Shown here piece after piece: positions 1-7,482 of a DNA stretch of 64,000 nucleotides; position 1 is the first letter of the stretch, and each line of letters opens with the position of its first letter. This DNA is from PALSA-1004 sp041483135 (GTDB lineage Bacteria > Pseudomonadota > Gammaproteobacteria > Burkholderiales > SG8-41): NCBI GenBank assembly GCA_041483135.1, contig JBGPFE010000017.1:1-64000 (forward strand), written 5' to 3'. The translations under genes and the position numbers were made by a program. Below the pieces are notes generated by a model, which made no database searches, was not told the origin of the DNA, and saw nothing but the letters and a program-made list of their open reading frames with translations.

Positions 1-1
1 C

Positions 2-280
2 AACCACAACGGCGTCTACCGCGGCACGGACATCAATCCGCCGGGCGGCCCCGATGCGGCACCCCCCGTGTTCGTCATGGGCGCACGCTATGACAAGCTG
101 ATGGAGGCCTTCGGCGGCGTGGGCGCGCATGCCACGACCCCGGCCGAGTTGCGCAAGGCAATGGAAGAAGCTATCCGCTCGCGCAAGCCTACGCTCATCA
201 ATGCCGTCATCGATGAAACCGCCGGCACCGAAAGCGGTCGCATCACGAGCCTGAATCCGCAAAGCGCAAAAAAGAAATAA
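2..280 (+). CDS. oxc: Oxalyl-CoA decarboxylase, C-terminal part (partial)
   Basis: Only the last 92 codons are present; the 5' end lies before the window. The enzyme is a thiamine-diphosphate-dependent cytosolic decarboxylase that turns oxalyl-CoA into formyl-CoA and CO2. The C-terminal run with GRYD-like (here GARYD), MEAFGG, TPAELRKAMEEA, KPTLINA and ESGRI followed by SLN matches the end of the Oxalobacter-type enzyme as I remember it, including the basic lysine tail. The next gene is frc, its obligate partner in oxalate catabolism, which makes the assignment firm. The catalytic and cofactor-binding parts cannot be checked here. Confidence 0.9.
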   Translation, partial: NHNGVYRGTDINPPGGPDAAPPVFVMGARYDKLMEAFGGVGAHATTPAELRKAMEEAIRSRKPTLINAVIDETAGTESGRITSLNPQSAKKK

Positions 281-295
281 AGTGTCCAACAATAC

Positions 296-361
296 GAGGG
301 GATACTCCCCTCATGCTCCCCTACATCAGGGCCCATATCTTCAATTTGATATGGGCCCTGA
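296..361. promoter_or_regulatory. Two successive hairpins between oxc and frc
   Basis: Two perfect inverted repeats lie in the 143-nt gap. The first (296-312) has 7-bp arms GAGGGGA/TCCCCTC and a 3-nt loop. The second (326-361) has 14-bp arms beginning TCAGGGCCC and an 8-nt loop. Neither is followed by a clear T run, so intrinsic termination is not proven. They could stabilise or process the oxc transcript, attenuate frc, or set a different expression level for the two enzymes. Confidence 0.6.
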
Positions 362-423
362 GTTAAACAGTTGAGCGAGGGCAGGTAGCACTCATCTGCC
401 GCAGAATTTTTGGAGATAAAGAA

Positions 424-1695
424 ATGGAAGCACTGAAGGGAATTCGCATACTCGACATGACCCACGTGCAGGCGGGACCGACGTGCTCGCAGCTGCTTGC
501 TTGGATGGGCGCGGACGTGATCAAGTTCGAGCCGCCGCACGGCGACGCGACGCGCGGCCAGTTGCGCGACGTGCCCAAGGCCGACAGCCTGTATTTCACG
601 ATGCTCAACTGCAACAAGCGCTCGATCACCGTCAACATGAAGTCGCCGGAAGGCAAGCAGGTCTTCACCGACCTGCTGAAGAAATGCGACATCATCATGG
701 AGAATTTCGGCCCGGGCGTGCTCGACCGCCTCGGGTTCACCTGGGAAAAAATCCATGCCATCAATCCCAGGGTCGTGATGGGCTCGATCAAGGGTTTCGG
801 CTCGACGGGGCCCTACGCTGACTTCAAGGCCTATGAAAACGTCGCGCAGGCGATGGGCGGCGCGATGAGCACGACCGGCATCCCGGATGGCCCGCCGTTC
901 GTAACCGGCGCGCAGATCGGCGATACCGGCACCGGTCTGCATCTGGGAATCGGCCTGCTCGCGGCGCTTCATCAGCGCGACCGGACGGGCCAGGGCCAAT
1001 ACGTAGAGGTCGCAATGATGGACGGCGTGATGAACCTGTGCCGCGTCAAGTTCCGCGACCACCAGCGCCTGACCCGTGGCGACCTTCCGGAATACTCGGT
1101 GCCGACCTATCAAGGCATGGGCGAAGTGCCGCGCGCGGGCAACGACTCGGGCGGTGGCCAGCTCGGCAACGCCATTCATTGCAAGCCGCACGGCGCGAAC
1201 GATTGGCTCTACGTGGTCGTCCAGGAAGCGGTGTGGGACCCGCTCGCGAAGCGCATCGGACCGGACATCGGCATGCCCGACCTCGCGACCGACCCGCACT
1301 TCGCCGCCATCGGCGAGCGGCGCAAGAACCAGCAGCTCATGTGGACGCTGATCAACAAGTTCGCCGAGAAGTACACCAAGCGCGAGTTCATGGCGATCCT
1401 GAATCCGCTCAACGTTCCCTGCGGCCCGATCATGTCGACCGAGGATCTGGCCAACGACGAGCATGTGCGCGGCCGCGACATGTGGGTCGAGCTCGACCAC
1501 CCGCAGCGCGGCAAATGGTGGAACGTGGGCATGCCGATCAAGCTGTCGGATTCGCCGGCCAGGATCGAGCGCTCGCCGCTGCTCGGCGAGCATACCGTGG
1601 AAATCCTCAAGGAAGTGCTCGGCTACAGCGACGAGCAGGTTGGCAAGTTGAAGGGCGCCGGCGCTTTCAGTTCGCCGCCCAAGAAGGCGGCTTAA
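424..1695 (+). CDS. frc: Formyl-CoA:oxalate CoA-transferase
   Basis: 423 aa, a class III (CaiB/BaiF) CoA-transferase. It moves CoA from formyl-CoA to oxalate, giving oxalyl-CoA for oxc and releasing formate. The start is supported by GGAGA about 8 nt upstream of ATG. The N terminus MEALKGIRILDMTHVQAGP and the segment AQIGDTGTG are family signatures. The Asp at residue 167 lies where the catalytic Asp (Asp169 in the Oxalobacter enzyme) is expected, and Gln16 sits near the position of Gln17. Length is normal for the family. It follows oxc after a gap holding two hairpins and precedes a formyltransferase-fold gene. Confidence 0.95.
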   Translation: MEALKGIRILDMTHVQAGPTCSQLLAWMGADVIKFEPPHGDATRGQLRDVPKADSLYFTMLNCNKRSITVNMKSPEGKQVFTDLLKKCDIIMENFGPGVLDRLGFTWEKIHAINPRVVMGSIKGFGSTGPYADFKAYENVAQAMGGAMSTTGIPDGPPFVTGAQIGDTGTGLHLGIGLLAALHQRDRTGQGQYVEVAMMDGVMNLCRVKFRDHQRLTRGDLPEYSVPTYQGMGEVPRAGNDSGGGQLGNAIHCKPHGANDWLYVVVQEAVWDPLAKRIGPDIGMPDLATDPHFAAIGERRKNQQLMWTLINKFAEKYTKREFMAILNPLNVPCGPIMSTEDLANDEHVRGRDMWVELDHPQRGKWWNVGMPIKLSDSPARIERSPLLGEHTVEILKEVLGYSDEQVGKLKGAGAFSSPPKKAA

Positions 1696-1704
1696 GGTCG
1701 TAAA

Positions 1705-1790
1705 TGAGTGAATGGGTGTAAGAGTGAAGCAATTGAGTTCAGCGCAACGCGTCGCACACATTCACGCCTTCACGCATTCACCCTTTCACC
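1705..1790. repeat. 8-bp-periodic inverted GTGAA/TTCAC array
   Basis: GTGAA-type words start at 1708, 1716 and 1724 (exactly 8 nt apart) and TTCAC words at 1761, 1769, 1777 and 1785 (again 8 nt apart). The two halves are inversely complementary and can fold into a long imperfect hairpin in the frc-downstream gap. A related array lies at 50596-50669. It could be a dispersed intergenic element or a transcript-stabilising structure; its identity is not known to me. Confidence 0.6.
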
Positions 1791-1809
1791 TTTCCGCAAG
1801 GGTCCAGCC

Positions 1810-2745
1810 ATGAAAATAGCGATCATTGGCCAGCAGGATTACGGTAAAGCCGTGCTCGAGGCTTTCCTCGCGCGCGGCGACGAAGTCGCGGGCGTATTCG
1901 TTGCACCCGATAAGGAGGGTGCCAGGCCCGATCCGCTCAAAATTGCCGCGCAGGAAAAAGGATTAAGACTGTTTCAGTTTCCGTCTTACCGCAAGCCAGA
2001 AGCGCACCAGGCATTGCATGACCTGAAAGTTGATCTCGGCATCATGGCTTATGTGCTGCTGTTCGCACCGCAGGAATTCGTCAACATCCCCAAAAAAGGC
2101 ACGATCCAGTATCACCCGTCGCTGCTGCCAAGGCACCGTGGGCCTTCCTCGATCAACTGGCCGATCATCCAGGGCTCCACCAGGACCGGGCTCACCATTT
2201 TCCGCCCGACGGACGGGCTCGACGAAGGCCCGGTGATCCTGCAAAAGACGTGTGATATCGGTCCCGACGATACCATCGGCTCGGTGTATTTCGACAAGCT
2301 GTTCCCGCTGGGGGTGAAGACGATGCTGGAAGCCGCCGACCTGGTGATGGCCGGCAGGCACAAGGAAACCGTGCAGGACGAGTCGCAGGCGAGCTACGAG
2401 GGCTGGTGCCGGTCGGCCGATGCCAGGATCGACTGGGCGAAGCCGATCGACCATGTCTATAACCTGATCCGCGGCTGCAATCCGGCGCCCGGCGCGTGGA
2501 CGACGCTCAGCGGCAAAAAGTTACAGATTTTTGATGCGCGCAAGGTTGTTTTCCGGCGTTTTGCCGACGTCGTCGGCAAAATCGGCGAGGTCACCGACGT
2601 CACTGCGCAAAGCTTCAAAGTCACCGCGCAGGGCGGCGTGATCGAAGTGCTGAAGGCGCGCTTCGAGGACGGCAAAAAACTCGGCGGCGGCGAGCTTGCG
2701 CAGTCGAGCGGCATCAAGGCCGGCACGGTGCTCAGCGGCGGCTGA
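1810..2745 (+). CDS. 10-formyltetrahydrofolate hydrolase/formyltransferase-fold protein
   Basis: 311 aa from the ATG at 1810. The open frame extends upstream through a repeat, but only from here does the sequence look like protein (MKIAIIGQ). It has the methionyl-tRNA formyltransferase fold: an N-terminal Rossmann-like formyl-THF-binding domain with HPSLLPRHRG (residues 102-111) and TDGLDEGPVILQK, then a C-terminal OB-like domain. His102 and Asp138 are 36 residues apart, as are the catalytic pair of the hydrolase domain of ALDH1L1. The C-terminal part (TYEG-like SYEGWC, IDWAKP, IRG, PGAWT) also resembles ALDH1L1 more than Fmt. It probably hydrolyses or transfers the formyl group of 10-formyl-THF. 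Its place after frc suggests a role in handling C1 units from oxalate, which is an inference. Confidence 0.75.
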   Translation: MKIAIIGQQDYGKAVLEAFLARGDEVAGVFVAPDKEGARPDPLKIAAQEKGLRLFQFPSYRKPEAHQALHDLKVDLGIMAYVLLFAPQEFVNIPKKGTIQYHPSLLPRHRGPSSINWPIIQGSTRTGLTIFRPTDGLDEGPVILQKTCDIGPDDTIGSVYFDKLFPLGVKTMLEAADLVMAGRHKETVQDESQASYEGWCRSADARIDWAKPIDHVYNLIRGCNPAPGAWTTLSGKKLQIFDARKVVFRRFADVVGKIGEVTDVTAQSFKVTAQGGVIEVLKARFEDGKKLGGGELAQSSGIKAGTVLSGG

Positions 2746-2770
2746 CAATCGACGATTGCACGCCGACGTG

Positions 2771-2800
2771 AAAGGCCATGCGCCCGCGTGGCCTTTTGCT
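2771..2800 (+). terminator. Intrinsic terminator after the oxalate operon
   Basis: Arms AAGGCCATGCG and CGCGTGGCCTT pair over 10-11 bp with one G-U pair and a very short loop, and are followed by TTTTGCTTTT. It sits 25 nt after the stop of the formyl-THF hydrolase-like gene. Confidence 0.75.
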
Positions 2801-2869
2801 TTTGACGCTTTGCTCGTAGCCGTTTTTGCAAGCGCTTACTATCGTGTTAAAACCAGCGTTTTACCGATC

Positions 2870-2885
2870 CGGCACGTGCGTTGCT
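2870..2885 (+). promoter_or_regulatory. Sigma54 (-24/-12) promoter for the CHASE2 kinase operon
   Basis: The sequence CGGCACG-TGCG-TTGCT matches the RpoN consensus TGGCACR-N4-TTGCW at every defined base except the first. The GG and GC dinucleotides are 12 bp apart, as required. A transcript would start near 2896. Confidence 0.6.
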
Positions 2886-3073
2886 TGCAATGTGTAAACT
2901 TAAGCACGGCAAAAGCACTGCGTCGCACTGTACAGGCCCCATTTTAAGCTATTGTATTGCCGTGGTTTCTGGCGTAGTTATGAAAAAAATCATATACTTG
3001 TCGGCAAATATCGTAAAATATTTCAGTCATCGGCGTTAACCCATTAGAAAAAGAATATAAAACAGGTACAGGG

Positions 3074-5647
3074 ATGAAAAATTTGACTTTTTGGAAATCC
3101 GACTGGTTTCTCGGGGTCGTGGTCGTCCTTGTCATAGCGCTGTTCAATCGCGTTAGCGACCTCATTCCGAGCCTTGAGCGCAAGGCTTATGACCTCGGCG
3201 TCATTGCGACCTCGCGCGCGCCTTCGGACAAGATCGCGATCATCGCGATCGATGCCGACAGCCTCGACAAGATCGGCCGCTGGCCGTGGTCGCGGGACGT
3301 GCTGGCCAAGATGACCGATACGCTGGCCGCAGCCAAGGCCAAGGTTATCGCGTATACCGTGCTTTTTTCCGAGCCGCAGGTGGATCCCGGTTACGTTTAC
3401 ATCACGAAGCTCCTTGATCTCGCGGCAAAGAACGGCGCGCCCGCGGATCAGGCCGCCGCACCGAGCGGCGGGCCGATGGGACCGTTCGTGACGCTGCTCA
3501 AGGAAGCCGAGGAAACGCTGAATGTCGACCGCAAGCTAGCTGACAGCTTCGCGCGCGCCGGCAATGTGGTCCCGATGATGCTGCTTGAACTCGGCGAGCC
3601 ACGCGGCAAGCCCGATAAGCCATTGCCCGATTACGTCGTGAAGAACGCCCTGCCGAGGGTGGCAAAAGGCACTGAGGACGACATGCTGCTCACGCGCCGG
3701 GTGGATTATCCGATTGAGGTGATCGGCAAATCGGCCGCGGCTCTCGGCCATCTGAATGCAACGCCGGACGTCGACGGCGGCACCCGCACCGAACCGCTGG
3801 TGCTGCTCTATTTCGACAAGACTTTTCCGTCCCTGTCGATGATGATTGCCGCGAAAAGCCTGAACCTTAACCTCGAGGACATCAAAATCCAGCCTGGCGA
3901 AAAAGTCACGCTCGGGAAGCTCAACATCACCACCGACCCGCTCACCCGGATGTATACGTATTTCTACAAGGACCGCGAAGGGCGGCCGGCTTTCACCATC
4001 GATTCGTTCTACGACGTCATCAACGGCAAGATCCCCGTCAGCAAGTATCAGGACAAAATCGTACTGATCGGCCCAACCGCAGCCGGGCTCGGCAGCGCGA
4101 CGGTTACCCCCGTCTCGGCTGCGATGCCCCCCGTGCTGGTGCTAGCGCACTCGGTGTCCTCGATCCTTTCTGAGCACTTTTTCGTCACGCCCGTGTGGGG
4201 CTACTGGGTCGAGCTGCTCGTCTTCCTGCTGGTCGCAGCGTACCTTATCGCGTTGCTGCCGCGGCTAAAGGCGACGCAGGCGCTGGTGATTTCCGCGGGC
4301 ATATTCATTGCGCTGCTCGCGGTGCATTTTCTCCTTATGACGGTGAGCGCAATCTGGATCCAGCTCATGCTTTCAGCCACGTTGCTCCTCGTCGGGCACC
4401 TCGCGCTGGTGTCCAAGCACTTCATCGTCACCGAAAAAAGCAAAGCGCGTTCCGACGTCGATCTTGCACAAAGCCATCGCATGCTCGGTCTCGGCTACCA
4501 GGGCCAGGGCCAGCTCGACACGGCGTTCGATTATTTCCGCAAGCTGCCGCCGGATGATTCAGTGCTCGATCTGGTTTATAACCTGGCGCTCGATTTCGAG
4601 CGCAAGCGCCAGTTCAACAAAGCGGAAAATGCATTCCGCTATATCGCCGAGAATAATCCGAAGTTCAAGGACATCGCGGAGCGGGTCGGACGCGCCAAGG
4701 CGATGTCGGAAACCGTCATACTCGGCGGCGCTAGCGGCCACCCCGGCGGCACCGTGATCATGCCCGGCGGCGGCGTCGAAAAACCGATGCTCGGCCGCTA
4801 CCAGGTCGAGAAAGAGCTCGGCAAGGGCGCGATGGGCGTCGTGTATCTCGGCAAGGACCCGAAGATCGGCCGCGTGGTCGCGATCAAGACCATGGCGTTG
4901 TCGCAGGAGTTCGAGGCCGACGAGCTGCAGGACGTCAAGGACCGCTTCTTCCGCGAGGCCGAAACCGCTGGCCGCTTGAACCACCCCCATATCGTCACGA
5001 TTTTCGATGCCGGCGAAGAGCACGATCTTGCGTACATCGCGATGGAGTTCCTGAAGGGCAAGGATCTCACGCCTTTCATCAAGCCCGATAACCTGCTGCC
5101 GTTGCCGAAGGTGATGAGCATCATCGCGCGCGTCGCCGAAGCATTGTCATACGCCCATACCAACAACGTCGTGCATCGCGACATCAAGCCCGCCAACGTC
5201 ATGTACGAGCTCGAGAGCGACACCGTCAAAGTGACCGACTTCGGCATTGCGCGGATCACCGATTCGTCCAAGACCAAGACCGGCATGGTGCTCGGCACGC
5301 CGAGCTACATGTCGCCCGAGCAGCTGTCCGGCAAAAAAATCGAAGGCCGTTCGGACCTGTTCTCGCTCGGCGTGACGCTGTATCAACTGGCGTGCGGCTA
5401 CCTGCCGTTCCAGGGTGACTCGATGGCGCAGCTGATGTTCAAGATCGCGAACGAGGCTCACGTCGACATCCTGACCCGCAACCCCAACCTGCCGCCGTGC
5501 CTGGTGGCTATCATCAACAAGGCGCTCGGCAAGCAGCCTGAAGAACGCTATCAGACCGGTGACGAAATGGCGCAGGCAATCAAGGCATGCATGGCAAGCG
5601 GCGGCGATGCCGCAGCGAAGCCGGATGTCGTTGATATCGGACTGTAG
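3074..5647 (+). CDS. CHASE2-TPR-Ser/Thr protein kinase, membrane receptor
   Basis: 857 aa. A TM helix (about residues 13-28) is followed by a CHASE2 extracytoplasmic sensor domain (to about 370, with KIAIIAIDADSLD and WPWSRD) and by two to three TM helices (about 376-450). A short TPR-like stretch (465-545) leads to a Hanks-type kinase domain (575-845). The kinase has an ELGKGAMGVVYLG glycine loop, Lys605, HRD 701-703, DFG 722-724 and GTPSYMSPEQ, so it should be active. It probably senses a periplasmic cue and phosphorylates Ser/Thr in cytosolic partners. A PP2C phosphatase and an FHA protein follow at once, forming a kinase/phosphatase/phospho-reader set. A sigma54 promoter lies upstream. 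Confidence 0.9.
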   Translation: MKNLTFWKSDWFLGVVVVLVIALFNRVSDLIPSLERKAYDLGVIATSRAPSDKIAIIAIDADSLDKIGRWPWSRDVLAKMTDTLAAAKAKVIAYTVLFSEPQVDPGYVYITKLLDLAAKNGAPADQAAAPSGGPMGPFVTLLKEAEETLNVDRKLADSFARAGNVVPMMLLELGEPRGKPDKPLPDYVVKNALPRVAKGTEDDMLLTRRVDYPIEVIGKSAAALGHLNATPDVDGGTRTEPLVLLYFDKTFPSLSMMIAAKSLNLNLEDIKIQPGEKVTLGKLNITTDPLTRMYTYFYKDREGRPAFTIDSFYDVINGKIPVSKYQDKIVLIGPTAAGLGSATVTPVSAAMPPVLVLAHSVSSILSEHFFVTPVWGYWVELLVFLLVAAYLIALLPRLKATQALVISAGIFIALLAVHFLLMTVSAIWIQLMLSATLLLVGHLALVSKHFIVTEKSKARSDVDLAQSHRMLGLGYQGQGQLDTAFDYFRKLPPDDSVLDLVYNLALDFERKRQFNKAENAFRYIAENNPKFKDIAERVGRAKAMSETVILGGASGHPGGTVIMPGGGVEKPMLGRYQVEKELGKGAMGVVYLGKDPKIGRVVAIKTMALSQEFEADELQDVKDRFFREAETAGRLNHPHIVTIFDAGEEHDLAYIAMEFLKGKDLTPFIKPDNLLPLPKVMSIIARVAEALSYAHTNNVVHRDIKPANVMYELESDTVKVTDFGIARITDSSKTKTGMVLGTPSYMSPEQLSGKKIEGRSDLFSLGVTLYQLACGYLPFQGDSMAQLMFKIANEAHVDILTRNPNLPPCLVAIINKALGKQPEERYQTGDEMAQAIKACMASGGDAAAKPDVVDIGL

Positions 5648-5652
5648 CGATC

Positions 5653-6480
5653 ATGATGGCGAATCTCGGCACCGTGCTCGAAATCGCGACCGCCACCGAT
5701 CCCGGCATGGTGCGCTCACACAACGAGGACAGCATCACCGCCAATGCTGAAATCGGTTTGGCGGTGCTCGCCGACGGCATGGGCGGCTACAACGCCGGCG
5801 AAGTCGCGAGCGGCATCGCGGTGGCGATGCTGACGACTGAAATGAAGCAGGCGCTCGAGACGCGCGAGCCGCACGAAATCGACGGCGGCGGTGAGCCGCT
5901 GGCGGTCAAGCTGGTCAGGGAGAATTCGGCCAAGGCCAACGCCGCAATCTTTCAGACTGCCAAGAGCCAGCCGCAGTATGCGGGCATGGGCACCACCCTG
6001 GTGGCGGTATTGTTTTTCGATAACCGCATGACGGTAGGCCACGTCGGCGATTCACGTCTATACCGTCTGCGCCAGGACAAATTCGAGCAGATTACGCGCG
6101 ACCACTCGCTGTTGCAGGAACAAATCGACAGCGGCATGATAACGAAGGAGCAGGCACGCTACTCCCAGAACAAAAATCTGGTGACACGGGCGGTGGGCAT
6201 CGACCCCGAAGTGGAAACAGAAGTCCACACTTACGATGTCGCGCCAGGTGACATTTACCTGCTATGCTCGGACGGATTGAGCGACATGGTCATGGATGGA
6301 GACATACACTCTACATTGGATACGCTGCAATCGAACTTGCCGCTGGCGGCGAAGCAACTGGTGCAACTCGCCAACGATAGCGGCGGACGTGACAACATTT
6401 CGGTGATTTTGGTGCGGGTGCTCGAGGATTTTGCGGTGCCGACGGGATGGTTTGCCAAATTCAAGGCTTGGTTTAGATAA
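5653..6480 (+). CDS. PP2C-family Ser/Thr phosphatase
   Basis: 275 aa, cytosolic, starting 5 nt after the kinase stop (ATG at 5653 or 5656). All metal-binding PP2C motifs are present: RSHNEDS (21-27), DGMGG (41-45), GMGTT (111-115), GDSR (132-135), SDGLSD (206-211) and GRDNIS (245-250). It is a Mn/Mg-dependent phosphatase of the Stp/PppA type. By position it should reverse the action of the CHASE2 kinase. Length is normal. Confidence 0.92.
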   Translation: MMANLGTVLEIATATDPGMVRSHNEDSITANAEIGLAVLADGMGGYNAGEVASGIAVAMLTTEMKQALETREPHEIDGGGEPLAVKLVRENSAKANAAIFQTAKSQPQYAGMGTTLVAVLFFDNRMTVGHVGDSRLYRLRQDKFEQITRDHSLLQEQIDSGMITKEQARYSQNKNLVTRAVGIDPEVETEVHTYDVAPGDIYLLCSDGLSDMVMDGDIHSTLDTLQSNLPLAAKQLVQLANDSGGRDNISVILVRVLEDFAVPTGWFAKFKAWFR

Positions 6481-6501
6481 TACGGTTACAGGGATACTGC
6501 C

Positions 6502-7233
6502 ATGGCGAAGTTGATTATGAGTCTGGACAACGCGGTGATCAGAGAGGTTCCGCTCGATAAGGAGCGCGTCACCATCGGTCGCAAAGCGCACAATGACATC
6601 CAGATCGACAATCTGGCCGTCAGCGGCGAGCATGCGTTGATCGTGACGATACTGAACGATTCGTTCATGGAGGACCTCGGCAGTACCAATGGCACCCTGG
6701 TCAACGGCAATCCGGTCAAAAAGCACATACTGCAGAACAACGACGTGATCGAGATCGGCAAGTACAAGCTCAAATACGTGAGCGAAGCACCAGGCGGACA
6801 AGCATCGGTCGCCGATTTCGAGAAGACCATGGTCTTGCGCGCGCCGATGGCCAAGGCGGCGATGGAGGCCGCGCCCGCCGGCTTCGGCGATACGCAGGTC
6901 AGTCCCGCGGCAACCACGCAAAGCCAGCCGCCGCATGTGGCGGCGGCCACCGCCAAGCAGCCGGAAAAAATGGCGGCGATCCAGATATTGACCGGGCCCT
7001 CGGCGGGCAAGGAACTGGAGCTCACCAAGAATCTCACCACGCTCGGCAAACCCGGCGTGCAGGTGGCGGTGATCACGCGCCGGCCGCACGGTTATTTCAT
7101 TACCCACGTCGAAGGCGCCAGTTTTCCGGTCATCAATGGCAAAGCACTCGATGCCCAGGCGCACCAGCTCAACGATCACGACGTGATCGAGCTCGCGGGC
7201 GTGAAGATGGAGTTCTTCTTCAAGAACGGCTAG
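6502..7233 (+). CDS. FHA-domain protein
   Basis: 243 aa. The N-terminal FHA domain (about 1-95) has the phosphothreonine-binding residues: TIGR near 24-27, SGEH 41-44 and STNGT 61-65. An Ala/Pro-rich linker follows (about 100-155). Residues 155-243 form a second FHA-like beta domain (ILTGPSAGKELEL, DHDVIELAGVKMEF) that lacks the binding residues. It probably reads phosphothreonine made by the upstream kinase. The start is supported by CAGGGA upstream; the gap to the phosphatase gene is 21 nt. Confidence 0.88.
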   Translation: MAKLIMSLDNAVIREVPLDKERVTIGRKAHNDIQIDNLAVSGEHALIVTILNDSFMEDLGSTNGTLVNGNPVKKHILQNNDVIEIGKYKLKYVSEAPGGQASVADFEKTMVLRAPMAKAAMEAAPAGFGDTQVSPAATTQSQPPHVAAATAKQPEKMAAIQILTGPSAGKELELTKNLTTLGKPGVQVAVITRRPHGYFITHVEGASFPVINGKALDAQAHQLNDHDVIELAGVKMEFFFKNG

Positions 7234-7404
7234 GCCGCAATGCCCTGCCGGGCAGAAGCTGGCGCCCATATCCCAACTTAAATCATTGATAAAAACTATT
7301 TTATGGCCAGCGTTACTCGGCGATCCCGGCGCTGGTCACGCTTGCCAAGCTGCTTCAGCGAGCGGTCATAGCGTGGTCGCGCCTAACGGCGGCTGCGCGG
7401 TGTT

Positions 7405-7420
7405 TGGCACAGGACTTGCT
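7405..7420 (+). promoter_or_regulatory. Sigma54 promoter for the adenylate cyclase operon
   Basis: TGGCACA-GGAC-TTGCT is a full match to the RpoN consensus, with GG and GC 12 bp apart. It lies 63 nt upstream of the TTG start of the cyclase gene, in a 249-bp gap that has no convincing gene. Confidence 0.75.
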
Positions 7421-7482
7421 GCATTGCGGGCGGAGGCCGACTGCGGCTGTGCGCAACAGCCGACTGCACCACAGGAGGCGGT

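Larger units (their letters stand above)
2746..3073. other. 328-bp intergenic region with terminator and sigma54 promoter
   Basis: No gene is seen. The left part holds the terminator of the oxalate operon (2771-2800). A near-perfect -24/-12 element lies at 2870-2885. The last 100 bp are clearly more A+T-rich than the flanks and lead to the kinase start at 3074. If the sigma54 site is used, the leader would be about 180 nt long. Confidence 0.6.

Noticed and set aside
88..1761. Open frame of 557 codons on the minus strand opposite frc
   Set aside because: It mirrors the frc and oxc codons, has no recognisable domain and no ribosome site. It is an effect of high G+C codon usage.
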